Positions 37,301 to 46,020 of a DNA stretch of 64,000 nt are shown in pieces. This DNA comes from Streptomyces cinnabarinus (GTDB lineage Bacteria; Actinomycetota; Actinomycetes; Streptomycetales; Streptomycetaceae): the NCBI RefSeq assembly GCF_027270315.1, contig NZ_CP114413.1, positions 6,200,001 through 6,264,000 of the forward strand. Reading direction: 5' to 3'. A model generated the notes under the pieces. It searched no databases, was not told where the DNA came from, and saw nothing but the letters and a program-made list of their open reading frames with translations. Position numbers and translations under genes: made by a program. The stretch's first letter is position 1. Every line of letters begins with the position of its first letter.

Positions 37301-37586
37301 CGAGGGCGTGGACCTGCCCGAGCAGGTCGTGGCCCTGCGCTCGATGGGCTGCACCCATGGACAGGGCATGGCCTTCTCCGGCCCGCTGGACGAGTATCGA
37401 CTGCGCAGAGCGCTCGGATCCGGCCACTATCCGGTCCCGCACGGCCCGGTCGAGCCCGCGTTCGCGGGTGGTGAACGCGCCATGCACAGGGGTGGGGCGG
37501 GGGTGTACACCGGAGGTGTGCCCGCTGTTCTCGGAGGCGGCAGTGCCCTTCGCTCACATACTGAGACGCCCGTCCCACCACCTTGA
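34368..37586 (+). CDS. Membrane PAS-GGDEF protein with degenerate EAL domain
   Basis: A large (about 1072 residue) membrane protein for c-di-GMP signalling. The order is: a Pro/Arg-rich leader, about seven to nine transmembrane helices (residues 100-450), a PAS domain from about 460 (HFRSLVQGSSDVIMIAAPNG), GGDEF from about 586 with the motif intact near 667 (RLGGDEFAAL), and a C-terminal EAL-like region from 775. The EAL signature is lost (VAAQARW in place of VEALxRW), DDFG has become DGFG and NVSPRQL has become RMSARRL. So it is probably a diguanylate cyclase only. I start at ATG 34368; GTG 34338 is an alternative with no clear ribosome binding site. Confidence 0.85.
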   Translation: MDQRSDAAGPPTATLAHGRAQTRSSRQPPPQPSPQAQRPPQACAPGAPGHAGPGSGADREGPVTSPPPTTTLNGALRARPSSGALPRPPSCGAGSGMVPQLVLAVVCAGYAVGSALGWGSDQLALIMGDFGLSAAAATAAVSCFLYARSRRIRFRPAWLLFALSSVMAALGNLVWGWYEVVLGRPVPSPSYADGFFLCFAPPAIVGLLVLAKRPVTKAGWVCLGLDAWLIGGSLLTLSWSLALAQTAAASEATSVSHTALSLAYPLLDIALVSMVLALHFRRSSVNRTAVNTAIGALALTVMCDALFTSPLMHNNYRSGQLLDAGWFAGSLLLAYAPWATPRGGDAERQESEGHTRVVHEHLPGQRGAGHHHPPAHPPAQGGDRSRYPAARPIAGSLAALTPYLAAAVCTLGILYNVLNGRSVDRVVLITGGTVVLALVMRQGIMLIDNITLTQELAQKENHFRSLVQGSSDVIMIAAPNGILRYVSPAAAGVYGRPAEELVGTELANLIHPEDLGCVVHEVRRFLAASPPEEPTTRIECRFRSGEGGWLNVESTVNRHHGGLIFNSRDVTERVRLQAQLQHNAEHDPLTDLPNRALFTQRVQQALSGRRVSDRGAALRGTAVLFIDLDGFKAVNDTIGHQAGDELLVQAARRLQEAVRHGDTASRLGGDEFAALIVGDGTRDRTARERHILELADRLRATLSQPYVIDGNDVRVAASIGVAFAEPGLGAGELLRNADLAMYRAKAAGKGRVELYKPQMQQDVVRKAELATRLRAALHDGEFALLHQPVVSLADGRITSVAAQARWRSSQGVLFTPAEFLRVSEDSDKTAELGRWMLHEAVEQAAERTATGVSVPVSVRMSARRLLDRSMPLDSIEALLTRHGLPSGGLVIELSDTDVRVSPDELERRLGALRRLGVRIALDGFGSGCAAITALRRLPVDILKLDRGLVDGVVESARLHKITSGLLRIATDLGLQSLAEGVDLPEQVVALRSMGCTHGQGMAFSGPLDEYRLRRALGSGHYPVPHGPVEPAFAGGERAMHRGGAGVYTGGVPAVLGGGSALRSHTETPVPPP

Positions 37587-37619
37587 CACGCGATGCGTGC
37601 CGGGGGGAGGGTCAGTGCC

Positions 37620-37661
37620 ATGCGCACCCGAATTCTCGTACTTGGAAAGCGCGTCGGCTGA
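37620..37661 (+). CDS. ilvB leader peptide
   Basis: A 13-codon ORF encoding MRTRILVLGKRVG, with a GGGGGAGGG ribosome binding site about nine bases upstream. The Ile-Leu-Val-Leu run uses codons ATT, CTC, GTA and CTT, of which ATT, GTA and CTT are rare in this genome. It precedes an attenuator hairpin, so it should sense supply of branched-chain aminoacyl-tRNAs. From memory such a leader is predicted before ilvB in streptomycetes. Confidence 0.85.
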   Translation: MRTRILVLGKRVG

Positions 37662-37662
37662 C

Positions 37663-37736
37663 GCTGAGCCCTTGATCGCTCAGCTTCCCACTCCGGCGCG
37701 CTCCCCTCGCTTGCCTTACGGCACGAGGGGTTTTTT
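37663..37736 (+). promoter_or_regulatory. Transcription attenuator of ilvB-ilvN-ilvC
   Basis: After the leader peptide come two hairpins: GCTGAGC (37663-37669) with GCTCAGC (37678-37684), then a terminator stem of CCCCTCG with CGAGGGG (37703-37709, 37724-37730), extended by TGCC/GGCA around a TTAC loop and followed by six T. The terminator sits 64 bases before the ilvB start, the standard arrangement for ribosome-mediated attenuation. Confidence 0.8.
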
Positions 37737-37799
37737 GTTGCACCAACACCAGTCGTACACCGCACAAACTTCGCAAAAACCCTCAGCATCGAGAAGAGA

Positions 37800-39656
37800 A
37801 TGCCGATGACCGAGCAGGCCACCGGGGCCCATCATCCGCAGCCGCGGCCCCGTTCCGGAGGACAGCAGTCCGCGCCCGAGCACGTGACGGGAGCGCAGTC
37901 CCTCATCCGTTCTCTCGAGGAGGTCGGGGCCGACACGGTATTCGGCATTCCCGGCGGTGCGATCCTCCCGGCGTACGACCCGCTGATGGACTCCACCCGG
38001 GTGCGCCACGTCCTGGTCCGGCACGAGCAGGGCGCCGGCCACGCGGCCACCGGCTACGCGCAGGCCACCGGCAAGGTCGGCGTCTGCATGGCGACCTCCG
38101 GCCCCGGCGCCACCAACCTCGTGACCCCGATCGCCGACGCGCACATGGACTCCGTGCCGATGGTCGCGATCACCGGGCAGGTCGCCTCCAAGGCGATCGG
38201 CACCGACGCCTTCCAGGAGGCGGACATCGTCGGCATCACCATGCCGATCACCAAGCACAACTTCCTGGTCACCAAGGCCGAGGACATCCCGCGGGTGATC
38301 GCGCAGGCGTTCCACATCGCCGCCACCGGCCGCCCGGGCCCGGTCCTGGTCGACATCGCCAAGGACGCGCTCCAGGCGCGGACCACCTTCTCCTGGCCGC
38401 CCACCATGGACCTGCCCGGCTACCGCCCGGTGACCAAGCCGCACGCCAAGCAGATCCGCGAGGCCGCCAAGCTGATCACCGCCGCCAAGCGGCCGATCCT
38501 CTACGTCGGCGGCGGCGTCCTCAAGGCGCACGCCACGGCCGAGCTGAAGGTCCTGGCCGAGCTGACCGGCGCCCCCGTCACCACCACCCTGATGGCGCTC
38601 GGCGCGTTCCCCGACAGCCACCCGCAGCACCTGGGCATGCCCGGTATGCACGGCTCGGTGGCCGCCGTCACCGGTCTGCAGAAGGCCGACCTGATCGTCG
38701 CCCTCGGCGCCCGCTTCGACGACCGCGTCACCGGCAAGCTGGACAGCTTCGCGCCGTACGCCAAGATCGTGCACGCCGACATCGACCCGGCCGAGATCGG
38801 CAAGAACCGATCCGCTGACGTGCCGATCGTCGGTGACGCGCGCGAGGTCATCGCCGATCTGATCCAGGCCGTGCAGAAGGAGCACAGCGAGGGTCACCAC
38901 GGCGACTACGAGGCCTGGTGGAAGGACCTCAGCCGCTGGCGCGACACCTACCCGCTCGGCTACGACCAGCCCGAGGACGGCTCGCTCTCCCCGCAGCAGG
39001 TCATCCAGCGCATCGGCCAACTCGCCCCGCAGGGCACGATCTTCGCGGCGGGCGTCGGCCAGCACCAGATGTGGGCCGCGCACTTCATCGAGTACGACAA
39101 GCCCGCCACCTGGCTCAACTCCGGCGGCGCCGGAACCATGGGCTACGCGGTCCCGGCCGCGATGGGTGCCAAGGCCGGCGCCCCGGACCAGACCGTCTGG
39201 GCGGTCGACGGCGACGGCTGCTTCCAGATGACCAATCAGGAACTCACCACCTGCGCCCTGAACAACATCCCGATCAAGGTCGCCATCATCAACAACGGCG
39301 CCCTCGGGATGGTCCGCCAGTGGCAGACCCTCTTCTACAACCAGCGCTACTCCAACACCGTGCTGCACTCCGGCCCGGAGGCGGACGGCAAGCAGCCGAG
39401 CGCCGGCACCCGTGTCCCCGACTTCGTCAAGCTGTCGGAGGCGATGGGCTGTTACGCCATCCGCTGCGAGGACCCGGCCGACCTCGACAAGGTCATCGAA
39501 GAGGCGAACTCCATCAACGACCGCCCGGTCGTCGTCGACTTCATCGTCCACGAGGACGCGATGGTGTGGCCGATGGTCGCCGCAGGCACCTCCAACGACG
39601 AGATCATGGCCGCCCGGGACGTCCGCCCCGACTTCGGCGACAACGAAGACGACTGA
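37800..39656 (+). CDS. ilvB: Acetolactate synthase large subunit
   Basis: Catalyses the first step of valine/isoleucine synthesis, condensing pyruvate with pyruvate or 2-oxobutyrate. It uses thiamine diphosphate, Mg and FAD. The N-terminal domain has EEVGADTVFGIPGGAILP, the active glutamate is in VRHEQGAGHAATGYA, and the ThDP motif is DGDGCFQMTNQELTT near residue 470. 618 residues with a Pro-rich leader of about 25. Both ATG 37800 and ATG 37806 are possible, the second being better spaced from GAGAAGAG. First gene of ilvB-ilvN-ilvC. Confidence 0.97.
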   Translation: MPMTEQATGAHHPQPRPRSGGQQSAPEHVTGAQSLIRSLEEVGADTVFGIPGGAILPAYDPLMDSTRVRHVLVRHEQGAGHAATGYAQATGKVGVCMATSGPGATNLVTPIADAHMDSVPMVAITGQVASKAIGTDAFQEADIVGITMPITKHNFLVTKAEDIPRVIAQAFHIAATGRPGPVLVDIAKDALQARTTFSWPPTMDLPGYRPVTKPHAKQIREAAKLITAAKRPILYVGGGVLKAHATAELKVLAELTGAPVTTTLMALGAFPDSHPQHLGMPGMHGSVAAVTGLQKADLIVALGARFDDRVTGKLDSFAPYAKIVHADIDPAEIGKNRSADVPIVGDAREVIADLIQAVQKEHSEGHHGDYEAWWKDLSRWRDTYPLGYDQPEDGSLSPQQVIQRIGQLAPQGTIFAAGVGQHQMWAAHFIEYDKPATWLNSGGAGTMGYAVPAAMGAKAGAPDQTVWAVDGDGCFQMTNQELTTCALNNIPIKVAIINNGALGMVRQWQTLFYNQRYSNTVLHSGPEADGKQPSAGTRVPDFVKLSEAMGCYAIRCEDPADLDKVIEEANSINDRPVVVDFIVHEDAMVWPMVAAGTSNDEIMAARDVRPDFGDNEDD

Positions 39657-39677
39657 GCGAGAGAGACGTAGAAGATC

Positions 39678-40202
39678 ATGTCCAAGCACACGCTCTCGGT
39701 CCTGGTGGAGAACACGCCCGGCATCCTGGCCCGGATCGCCGCCCTGTTCTCCCGCCGCGGCTTCAACATCGACTCGCTCGCGGTCGGCGTCACCGAGCAC
39801 CCCGACATCTCCCGTATCACCATCGTGGTGAGCGTGGACGATCTGCCGCTGGAGCAGGTGACCAAGCAGCTCAACAAGCTCGTCAACGTGCTGAAGATCG
39901 TCGAGCTGGAGCCCGGTTCGGCCGTTCAGCGCGAACTCGTTCTGGTGAAGGTGCGCGCCGACAACGAGACGCGCTCCCAGATCGTCGAGATCGTCCAGCT
40001 GTTCCGCGCCAAGACCGTCGACGTCTCCCCGGAGGCCGTGACGATCGAGGCCACCGGTTCCAGCGACAAGCTGGAGGCCATGCTGAAGATGCTGGAGCCC
40101 TTCGGCATCAAGGAACTGGTCCAGTCCGGCACGATCGCGATCGGACGCGGTGCGCGCTCGATCACGGACCGGTCGCTGCGCGCCCTCGACCGGTCGGCGT
40201 AA
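39678..40202 (+). CDS. ilvN: Acetolactate synthase small regulatory subunit
   Basis: The regulatory partner that gives IlvB full activity and valine feedback inhibition. An ACT domain opens the protein (VLVENTPGILARIAALFSRR, then IDSLAVGVTEHPDISR), followed by the C-terminal helical domain. 174 residues, normal. ATG start with GAGAGA upstream, 21 bases after ilvB. A strong hairpin follows before ilvC. Confidence 0.97.
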   Translation: MSKHTLSVLVENTPGILARIAALFSRRGFNIDSLAVGVTEHPDISRITIVVSVDDLPLEQVTKQLNKLVNVLKIVELEPGSAVQRELVLVKVRADNETRSQIVEIVQLFRAKTVDVSPEAVTIEATGSSDKLEAMLKMLEPFGIKELVQSGTIAIGRGARSITDRSLRALDRSA

Positions 40203-40208
40203 CGACGG

Positions 40209-40242
40209 ATACGGGCGGCCGGGACACACCGGCCGCCCGTAT
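40209..40242 (+). terminator. Hairpin between ilvN and ilvC
   Basis: A perfect 14-bp stem with ATACGGGCGGCC at its outer end and a six-base loop GACACA. It may partially terminate transcription, lowering or separating ilvC expression, or act as a processing site; a separate promoter for ilvC in the following 78 bases is possible. Confidence 0.6.
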
Positions 40243-40320
40243 ACCGAGACCCTCGAACTTCCCTTCCGCCCGCCGTCATACGGTGGGACGCAACACCTGC
40301 ACTCAAGGAGAGAACCCAAA

Positions 40321-41319
<999 letters not shown>

Positions 41320-41330
41320 GCCTCAGGGGG

Positions 41331-41360
41331 CGGGGCCGGGGCAGTCGCTCCGGCCCCGTT
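41331..41360 (+). terminator. Terminator after ilvC
   Basis: A perfect 9-bp stem, CGGGGCCGG with CCGGCCCCG, followed by TTGT. It ends the ilvB-ilvN-ilvC transcript; the remaining 190 bases before serA hold a probable promoter (TACACT near 41427) and no further ORF. Confidence 0.7.
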
Positions 41361-41548
41361 GTCCACCTCGTCCAACCCGGACGGGTGATCCTTCCGTGGA
41401 GGCGTGAGACCGCCTCCGCCGCGCCACTACACTGCCGTACTACATACGCGTCAGGCCCACAGCGTCGTGCGTCTTCCACGCGGCCACTTTCCCTCCACCG
41501 CCTGCGGCCGTCGGGACGGCCGTCCGCAATGGACATGTGAGGACTCAC

Positions 41549-43138
41549 GTGAGCTCGAAACCCGTCGTACTCATCGCCGAAGAGCTGTCGCCCGCGACCG
41601 TGGACGCGCTCGGCCCCGACTTCGAGATCCGGCACTGCAACGGAGCGGACCGAGCCGAGCTGCTCCCGGCCATCGCCGACGTGGACGCGATCCTGATCCG
41701 CTCGGCGACCAAGGTGGACGCCGAGGCGATCGCCGCCGCGAACAAGCTGAAGGTCGTCGCGCGCGCCGGTGTCGGTCTGGACAACGTCGACGTCTCCGCC
41801 GCCACCAAGGCCGGCGTGATGGTCGTCAACGCCCCCACCTCCAACATCGTGACCGCCGCCGAGCTGGCCTGCGGTCTGCTCGTCGCCACCGCCCGCCACA
41901 TCCCGCAGGCCAACGCCGCGCTGAAGAACGGCGAGTGGAAGCGCAGCAAGTACACGGGTGTGGAGCTCGCCGAGAAGACCCTCGGTGTCGTCGGTCTCGG
42001 CCGCATCGGCGCGCTGGTCGCCCAGCGCATGTCCGGCTTCGGGATGAAGGTCGTCGCCTACGACCCCTACATCCAGCCCGCGCGCGCCGCGCAGATGGGC
42101 GTCAAGGTGCTGTCGCTGGACGAGCTGCTGGAGGTCTCCGACTTCATCACCGTCCACCTGCCCAAGACCCCCGAGACCGTCGGCCTCATCGGCGACGAGG
42201 CGCTGCGCAAGGTCAAGCCGAGCGTGCGCATCGTCAACGCCGCGCGCGGCGGGATCGTGGACGAGGAGGCGCTGTACTCCGCCCTCAAGGAGGGCCGGGT
42301 CGCCGGTGCCGGTCTCGACGTGTACGCGAAGGAGCCCTGCACGGACTCGCCGCTCTTCGAGTTCGACCAGGTCGTCGCCACCCCGCACCTCGGTGCCTCC
42401 ACCGACGAGGCGCAGGAGAAAGCCGGTATCGCCGTCGCCCGCTCGGTGCGCCTCGCGCTCGCCGGTGAGCTCGTGCCCGACGCGGTGAACGTCCAGGGCG
42501 GTGTCATCGCCGAGGACGTCAAGCCGGGCCTGCCGCTCGCCGAGCGCCTCGGCCGGATCTTCACCGCGCTCGCCGGTGAGGTCGCGGTCCGCCTCGACGT
42601 CGAGGTGTACGGCGAGATCACCCAGCACGACGTCAAGGTGCTCGAACTCTCCGCGCTCAAGGGCGTCTTCGAGGACGTCGTCGACGAGACGGTGTCCTAC
42701 GTCAACGCCCCGCTGTTCGCCCAGGAGCGCGGTGTCGAGGTACGGCTGACCACCAGCTCGGAGTCGGCCGACCACCGCAATGTCGTCACCGTGCGCGGCA
42801 CGCTCGGCAGCGGCGAGGAGGTCGCGGTCTCCGGCACGCTGGCCGGCCCCAAGCACCTCCAGAAGATCGTCGCGGTCGGGGACTACGACGTCGACCTCGC
42901 GCTCGCCGACCACATGGTGGTGCTGCGCTACGAGGACCGTCCCGGTGTCGTCGGCACCGTCGGCCGGGTCTTCGGCGAGGCGGGCATCAACATCGCCGGT
43001 ATGCAGGTCTCGCGAGCGGTCGCCGGTGGCGAGGCGCTGGCCGTGCTGACCGTGGACGACACGGTGCCGGCCTCCGTGCTGGCCGAGGTCGCCGAGGAGA
43101 TCGGGGCGACGTCCGCTCGTGCCGTGAACCTGGCCTGA
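41549..43138 (+). CDS. serA: D-3-phosphoglycerate dehydrogenase
   Basis: Oxidises 3-phosphoglycerate with NAD, the first step of serine synthesis. The NAD motif is LGVVGLGRIGALVAQRM near residue 155, followed by the catalytic Arg in NAARGGIVDEEAL and the His in TPHLGASTDEAQ. The long form of 529 residues includes the intervening domain and a C-terminal ACT domain (VVLRYEDRPGVVGTVGRVF), suggesting serine feedback control as in mycobacterial SerA. GTG start with GAGGA six bases upstream. Confidence 0.97.
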   Translation: MSSKPVVLIAEELSPATVDALGPDFEIRHCNGADRAELLPAIADVDAILIRSATKVDAEAIAAANKLKVVARAGVGLDNVDVSAATKAGVMVVNAPTSNIVTAAELACGLLVATARHIPQANAALKNGEWKRSKYTGVELAEKTLGVVGLGRIGALVAQRMSGFGMKVVAYDPYIQPARAAQMGVKVLSLDELLEVSDFITVHLPKTPETVGLIGDEALRKVKPSVRIVNAARGGIVDEEALYSALKEGRVAGAGLDVYAKEPCTDSPLFEFDQVVATPHLGASTDEAQEKAGIAVARSVRLALAGELVPDAVNVQGGVIAEDVKPGLPLAERLGRIFTALAGEVAVRLDVEVYGEITQHDVKVLELSALKGVFEDVVDETVSYVNAPLFAQERGVEVRLTTSSESADHRNVVTVRGTLGSGEEVAVSGTLAGPKHLQKIVAVGDYDVDLALADHMVVLRYEDRPGVVGTVGRVFGEAGINIAGMQVSRAVAGGEALAVLTVDDTVPASVLAEVAEEIGATSARAVNLA

Positions 43139-43150
43139 GCGAGTCACTTC

Positions 43151-44671
43151 TCAGACGCCGGACGGGCTGAGCCGATCAGCCTGTCCGGCGTTCTGCTTCA
43201 CCCGGGGCAGGCTCATCGCCGCGAGCACCGCCGCCCCCACCAGCACCACCGCCCCCGCGATGGCCGCCCCCTGCATCCCGCTGGTGAAGGCTTCCCGTGC
43301 GACCGTCGCGAGTCCCGGGACCTGATCGGCCACCGCCAGCGCCCCGCCCAGCGTCTCGTGAGCCGGTTCCGGGGCCGAGGACGGCATCTCGTGGCGGTAG
43401 ACCGCCGTACCGATGGAGCCGAGCAGCGCCATGCCCAGCGCCCCGCCGAACTCCCCGCCGGTCTCCATCAGTGAGGACGCCGAGCCCGCGCGCTCCACCG
43501 GGGCCGTGCCCATCGCCAGGTCCATGATCTGGGACATCACCACGACACCGCCGACCGCGAGCACCGCGCACGCGGTCAGCACCAGCCACATCGAGTCCGT
43601 ACCGGCGAACGCCAGCAGCCCGTAGCCCGACGCGGCGATCAGGAAGCCCGCGGTGACCACATGGGCCCGCTCGACTCCCTTCTGCACCAGCTGGGTCGCA
43701 ACCGGTGCCGCCGCGCCGATCGGCACCGACGGCAGCAGCGCCCACAGGGCCGCCTCCAGCGCGCTCTTGTCGAGCACCGATTGCAGGTACTGGGTGGTGA
43801 AGTACGCCGAGCCCATGATCCCGAACGCCGAGACCAGGTTCAGGGCGACCGAGGGGGCGAAGCCCCGGCCGCGGAACAGGGCGGGGGAGATCATCGGTGC
43901 CGCCGCCGTGCGCTGACGGTGCACGAAGAGGGCAGCGAACAGCAGGCCGACGGTGATCGAGACGACGTAGCGGACGTTCCACCCCTCGGAGGGGATCTCC
44001 TTCAGGCCGTAGATCACGGGCAGGACGGCGGCCAGGGAGAGCGGGATGCTCAGCAGGTCGAAGCGGCCGGGCTCGGGGTTCCTGGACTCGGGGAGCAGGA
44101 GCGGGCCGAGGAGCAGGAGCAGGGCCATCGCGGGCAGGTTGACCAGGAAGACCGAGCCCCACCAGAAGTACTCGACCAGGACCCCGCTCAGCACCGAACC
44201 GAGCGCGATTCCGGCCGTCATCACCCCGGACCACAGGCCGATCGCCTTCGCGCGCTGGCCGGGGTCGGTGAACATCGTGCGGAGCATGGCCATGGTCGAC
44301 GGCATCAGGGTCGCGCCGCCGATGCCGAGGACCGCGCGGGCCGCGATGAGGGTCTCGGCGCTGTTCGCGTACGCCGCGACCAGGGAGGCGGTGCCGAAGG
44401 CGGCGGCGCCGATCAGCAGCAGCCGGCGGTGTCCGACGCGGTCGCCGAGCGAGCCCATCGTCATCAGCAGTCCGGCCAGGACGAAGGCGTAGATGTCGAA
44501 GATCCACAGCTGCTGGGTGCCGCTCGGCTCCAGGTCCGCGCTGATCGCCGGGATGGCGAAGTAGAGGACCGAGACATCCATCGAGACCAGGAGCAGCGGG
44601 AGCATCAGCACGCCGAGGGCGGTCCATTCGCGGCGGCCGGCCCGGGTGGGCGGGGTCGTGTTCGTCGTCAT
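43151..44671 (-). CDS. MFS multidrug transporter, DHA2 (EmrB/QacA) family
   Basis: A 506-residue exporter with about 14 transmembrane helices. Motif A is GSLGDRVGHRRLLLIGA near residue 70, and motif C-like AVLGIGGATLMPSTMAMLR follows in TM5. DHA2 proteins use the proton gradient to expel drugs. It is divergent from a TetR repressor with a palindrome between them, so it is probably derepressed by its substrate. The shared hairpin with serA lies within its last codons. Confidence 0.9.
   Translation of the reverse strand: MTTNTTPPTRAGRREWTALGVLMLPLLLVSMDVSVLYFAIPAISADLEPSGTQQLWIFDIYAFVLAGLLMTMGSLGDRVGHRRLLLIGAAAFGTASLVAAYANSAETLIAARAVLGIGGATLMPSTMAMLRTMFTDPGQRAKAIGLWSGVMTAGIALGSVLSGVLVEYFWWGSVFLVNLPAMALLLLLGPLLLPESRNPEPGRFDLLSIPLSLAAVLPVIYGLKEIPSEGWNVRYVVSITVGLLFAALFVHRQRTAAAPMISPALFRGRGFAPSVALNLVSAFGIMGSAYFTTQYLQSVLDKSALEAALWALLPSVPIGAAAPVATQLVQKGVERAHVVTAGFLIAASGYGLLAFAGTDSMWLVLTACAVLAVGGVVVMSQIMDLAMGTAPVERAGSASSLMETGGEFGGALGMALLGSIGTAVYRHEMPSSAPEPAHETLGGALAVADQVPGLATVAREAFTSGMQGAAIAGAVVLVGAAVLAAMSLPRVKQNAGQADRLSPSGV
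43155..43191. terminator. Bidirectional terminator after serA
   Basis: A 16-bp stem (15 of 16 pairs; ACGCCGGAC at the outer end) with loop GCCGA, starting within the last codons of the convergent MFS gene and followed by TTCTGCTT on the plus strand. Confidence 0.75.
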
Positions 44672-44694
44672 GACGGTGAATGTACGCGCGTCTT

Positions 44695-44728
44695 AAACGT
44701 ATGTCTAGAACGACCGTGTAATACGTTT
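44695..44728. promoter_or_regulatory. Candidate TetR operator between MFS exporter and TetR gene
   Basis: AAACGTAT at 44695-44702 and its complement ATACGTTT at 44721-44728, separated by 18 bases, lie in the 97-base divergent promoter region. The half-site CGTATGT/CGTTTGT is partly repeated. Probable binding site of the TetR protein, controlling both genes. Confidence 0.55.
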
Positions 44729-44768
44729 GTATGGGACGGCTGTATGAACGCGCGATAGGGTGGGCGCC

Positions 44769-45353
44769 ATGGGACACCGTGAGGATCTGCTCGAAGGCGC
44801 CAAGCGCTGCCTGCTGGCGAAGGGCTTCGCGCGGACGACCGCGCGCGACATCGTCAAGGAGTCGGGGACCAACCTGGCGTCGATCGGCTACCACTACGGC
44901 TCGAAGGACGCGTTGCTGGCCGAGGCGTATCTGGCGCTGGTCGGTGAGCTCTCCGACGCCTTCGACGGACAGGGGGGCGGTGGCATCGCGGCCGCACCCG
45001 GCTCGATGGAGCGCTTCCGGGAAGTGTGGGCGAACATCATCGGCACCATGCGGGGGCCCGGTTCGATGTGGCGCCTGAGCATGGAGATCGTGACCATGGG
45101 CGACCAGCTGCCCGCCGTGCGCGATCATCTGGCGCGGCAGCAGCGGGACGCCGAGCGCGCCCTCGTCGCGCTGTTCACGGGGGTCCCGGAGGAGGACGTC
45201 CCGGACCGGACCCTGGACACGCTCGGCAGGTTCTACACGACCCTGATGACGGGCCTCATCGCCCAGTGGAACTTCGACCCCGAGCACGCGCCCGACGCCG
45301 AGGCGCTCACCGAGGGCCTGAGCCAGGTGATCGAGGCCGCCACTCGGAGCTGA
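44769..45353 (+). CDS. TetR family repressor of the divergent MFS exporter
   Basis: A 194-residue TetR regulator. The HTH is in the first 50 residues (ARDIVKESGTNLASIGYHYGSKDALLAEA), the remainder a helical ligand-binding domain. ATG start, with TAGGGT about nine bases upstream as a possible -10. Its likely targets are itself and the DHA2 exporter. Its last 47 bases overlap the convergent ABC ATPase gene. Confidence 0.87.
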   Translation: MGHREDLLEGAKRCLLAKGFARTTARDIVKESGTNLASIGYHYGSKDALLAEAYLALVGELSDAFDGQGGGGIAAAPGSMERFREVWANIIGTMRGPGSMWRLSMEIVTMGDQLPAVRDHLARQQRDAERALVALFTGVPEEDVPDRTLDTLGRFYTTLMTGLIAQWNFDPEHAPDAEALTEGLSQVIEAATRS

Positions 45354-46020
45354 CCCGTCCGTCCCGCAGCTCCACCACCCGGTCCGCGAAGTGCCGTACG
45401 ACCGCCCGGTCGTGGCAGATGAACAGACAGCCGAGACCGAGGTCGTCCCGGAGGTCGGCGAGCAGGTTCAGCACGCCCGCCCGGACCGACGGATCGAGCG
45501 CGGACACCGGCTCGTCGAGCACCAGCAGCCGGGGCTCCGACGCCAACGCGCGGGCGATGCCGACGCGTTGGCACTGGCCGCCAGAGAGCTCGTGCGGCCA
45601 GCGGTTCGCATACGACGGGTCCAGGCCGACCCGGTCGAGGAGTTCGGCGACCCGGGCGGGACCCCCGGCGGCCGTCCAGCGGCCCTGGACCTTCAGCGGT
45701 TCCGCCACCGCCTCGCGGACGCGCTGCCGGGGGCTGAGGGAGCCGTAAGGGTCCTGGAAGACGGGCTGCATACGAGGGCGGAGCGGGCGCAGCTCGCGGT
45801 CGGTGAGGGTGGTCAACTCCCGTCCCTCGAAGCGGACTTCGCCGCTGTCCGGGCGCCGCAGCCGGAGTACGGCGAGTGCGGTGGAGGACTTTCCGCAGCC
45901 GCTGGGGCCGTTCAGGGCGAGGGTCTCGCCCGGTCGCAGGGAGAAGGAGACCCGGTCCACGGCGGTCACCGTGCCGTAGCGGACGACGAGGTCACGGACG
46001 TCGAGAAGGGGGGTGGTCAC
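45307..46020 (-). CDS. ABC importer ATPase, short DppF/NikE type
   Basis: The second ATPase of the peptide/nickel-type importer encoded here. Walker A is GPSGCGKSST near residue 40, the signature LSGGQCQR near 143 and Walker B LLVLDEP near 165. At 237 residues it lacks the C-terminal oligopeptide-binding extension seen in its partner. GTG start overlaps the stop of the partner gene by four bases (GTGA). Last gene of the operon: binding protein, fused permease, ATPase D, ATPase F. Confidence 0.9.
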   Translation of the reverse strand: MTTPLLDVRDLVVRYGTVTAVDRVSFSLRPGETLALNGPSGCGKSSTALAVLRLRRPDSGEVRFEGRELTTLTDRELRPLRPRMQPVFQDPYGSLSPRQRVREAVAEPLKVQGRWTAAGGPARVAELLDRVGLDPSYANRWPHELSGGQCQRVGIARALASEPRLLVLDEPVSALDPSVRAGVLNLLADLRDDLGLGCLFICHDRAVVRHFADRVVELRDGRVSSEWRPRSPGSGPR

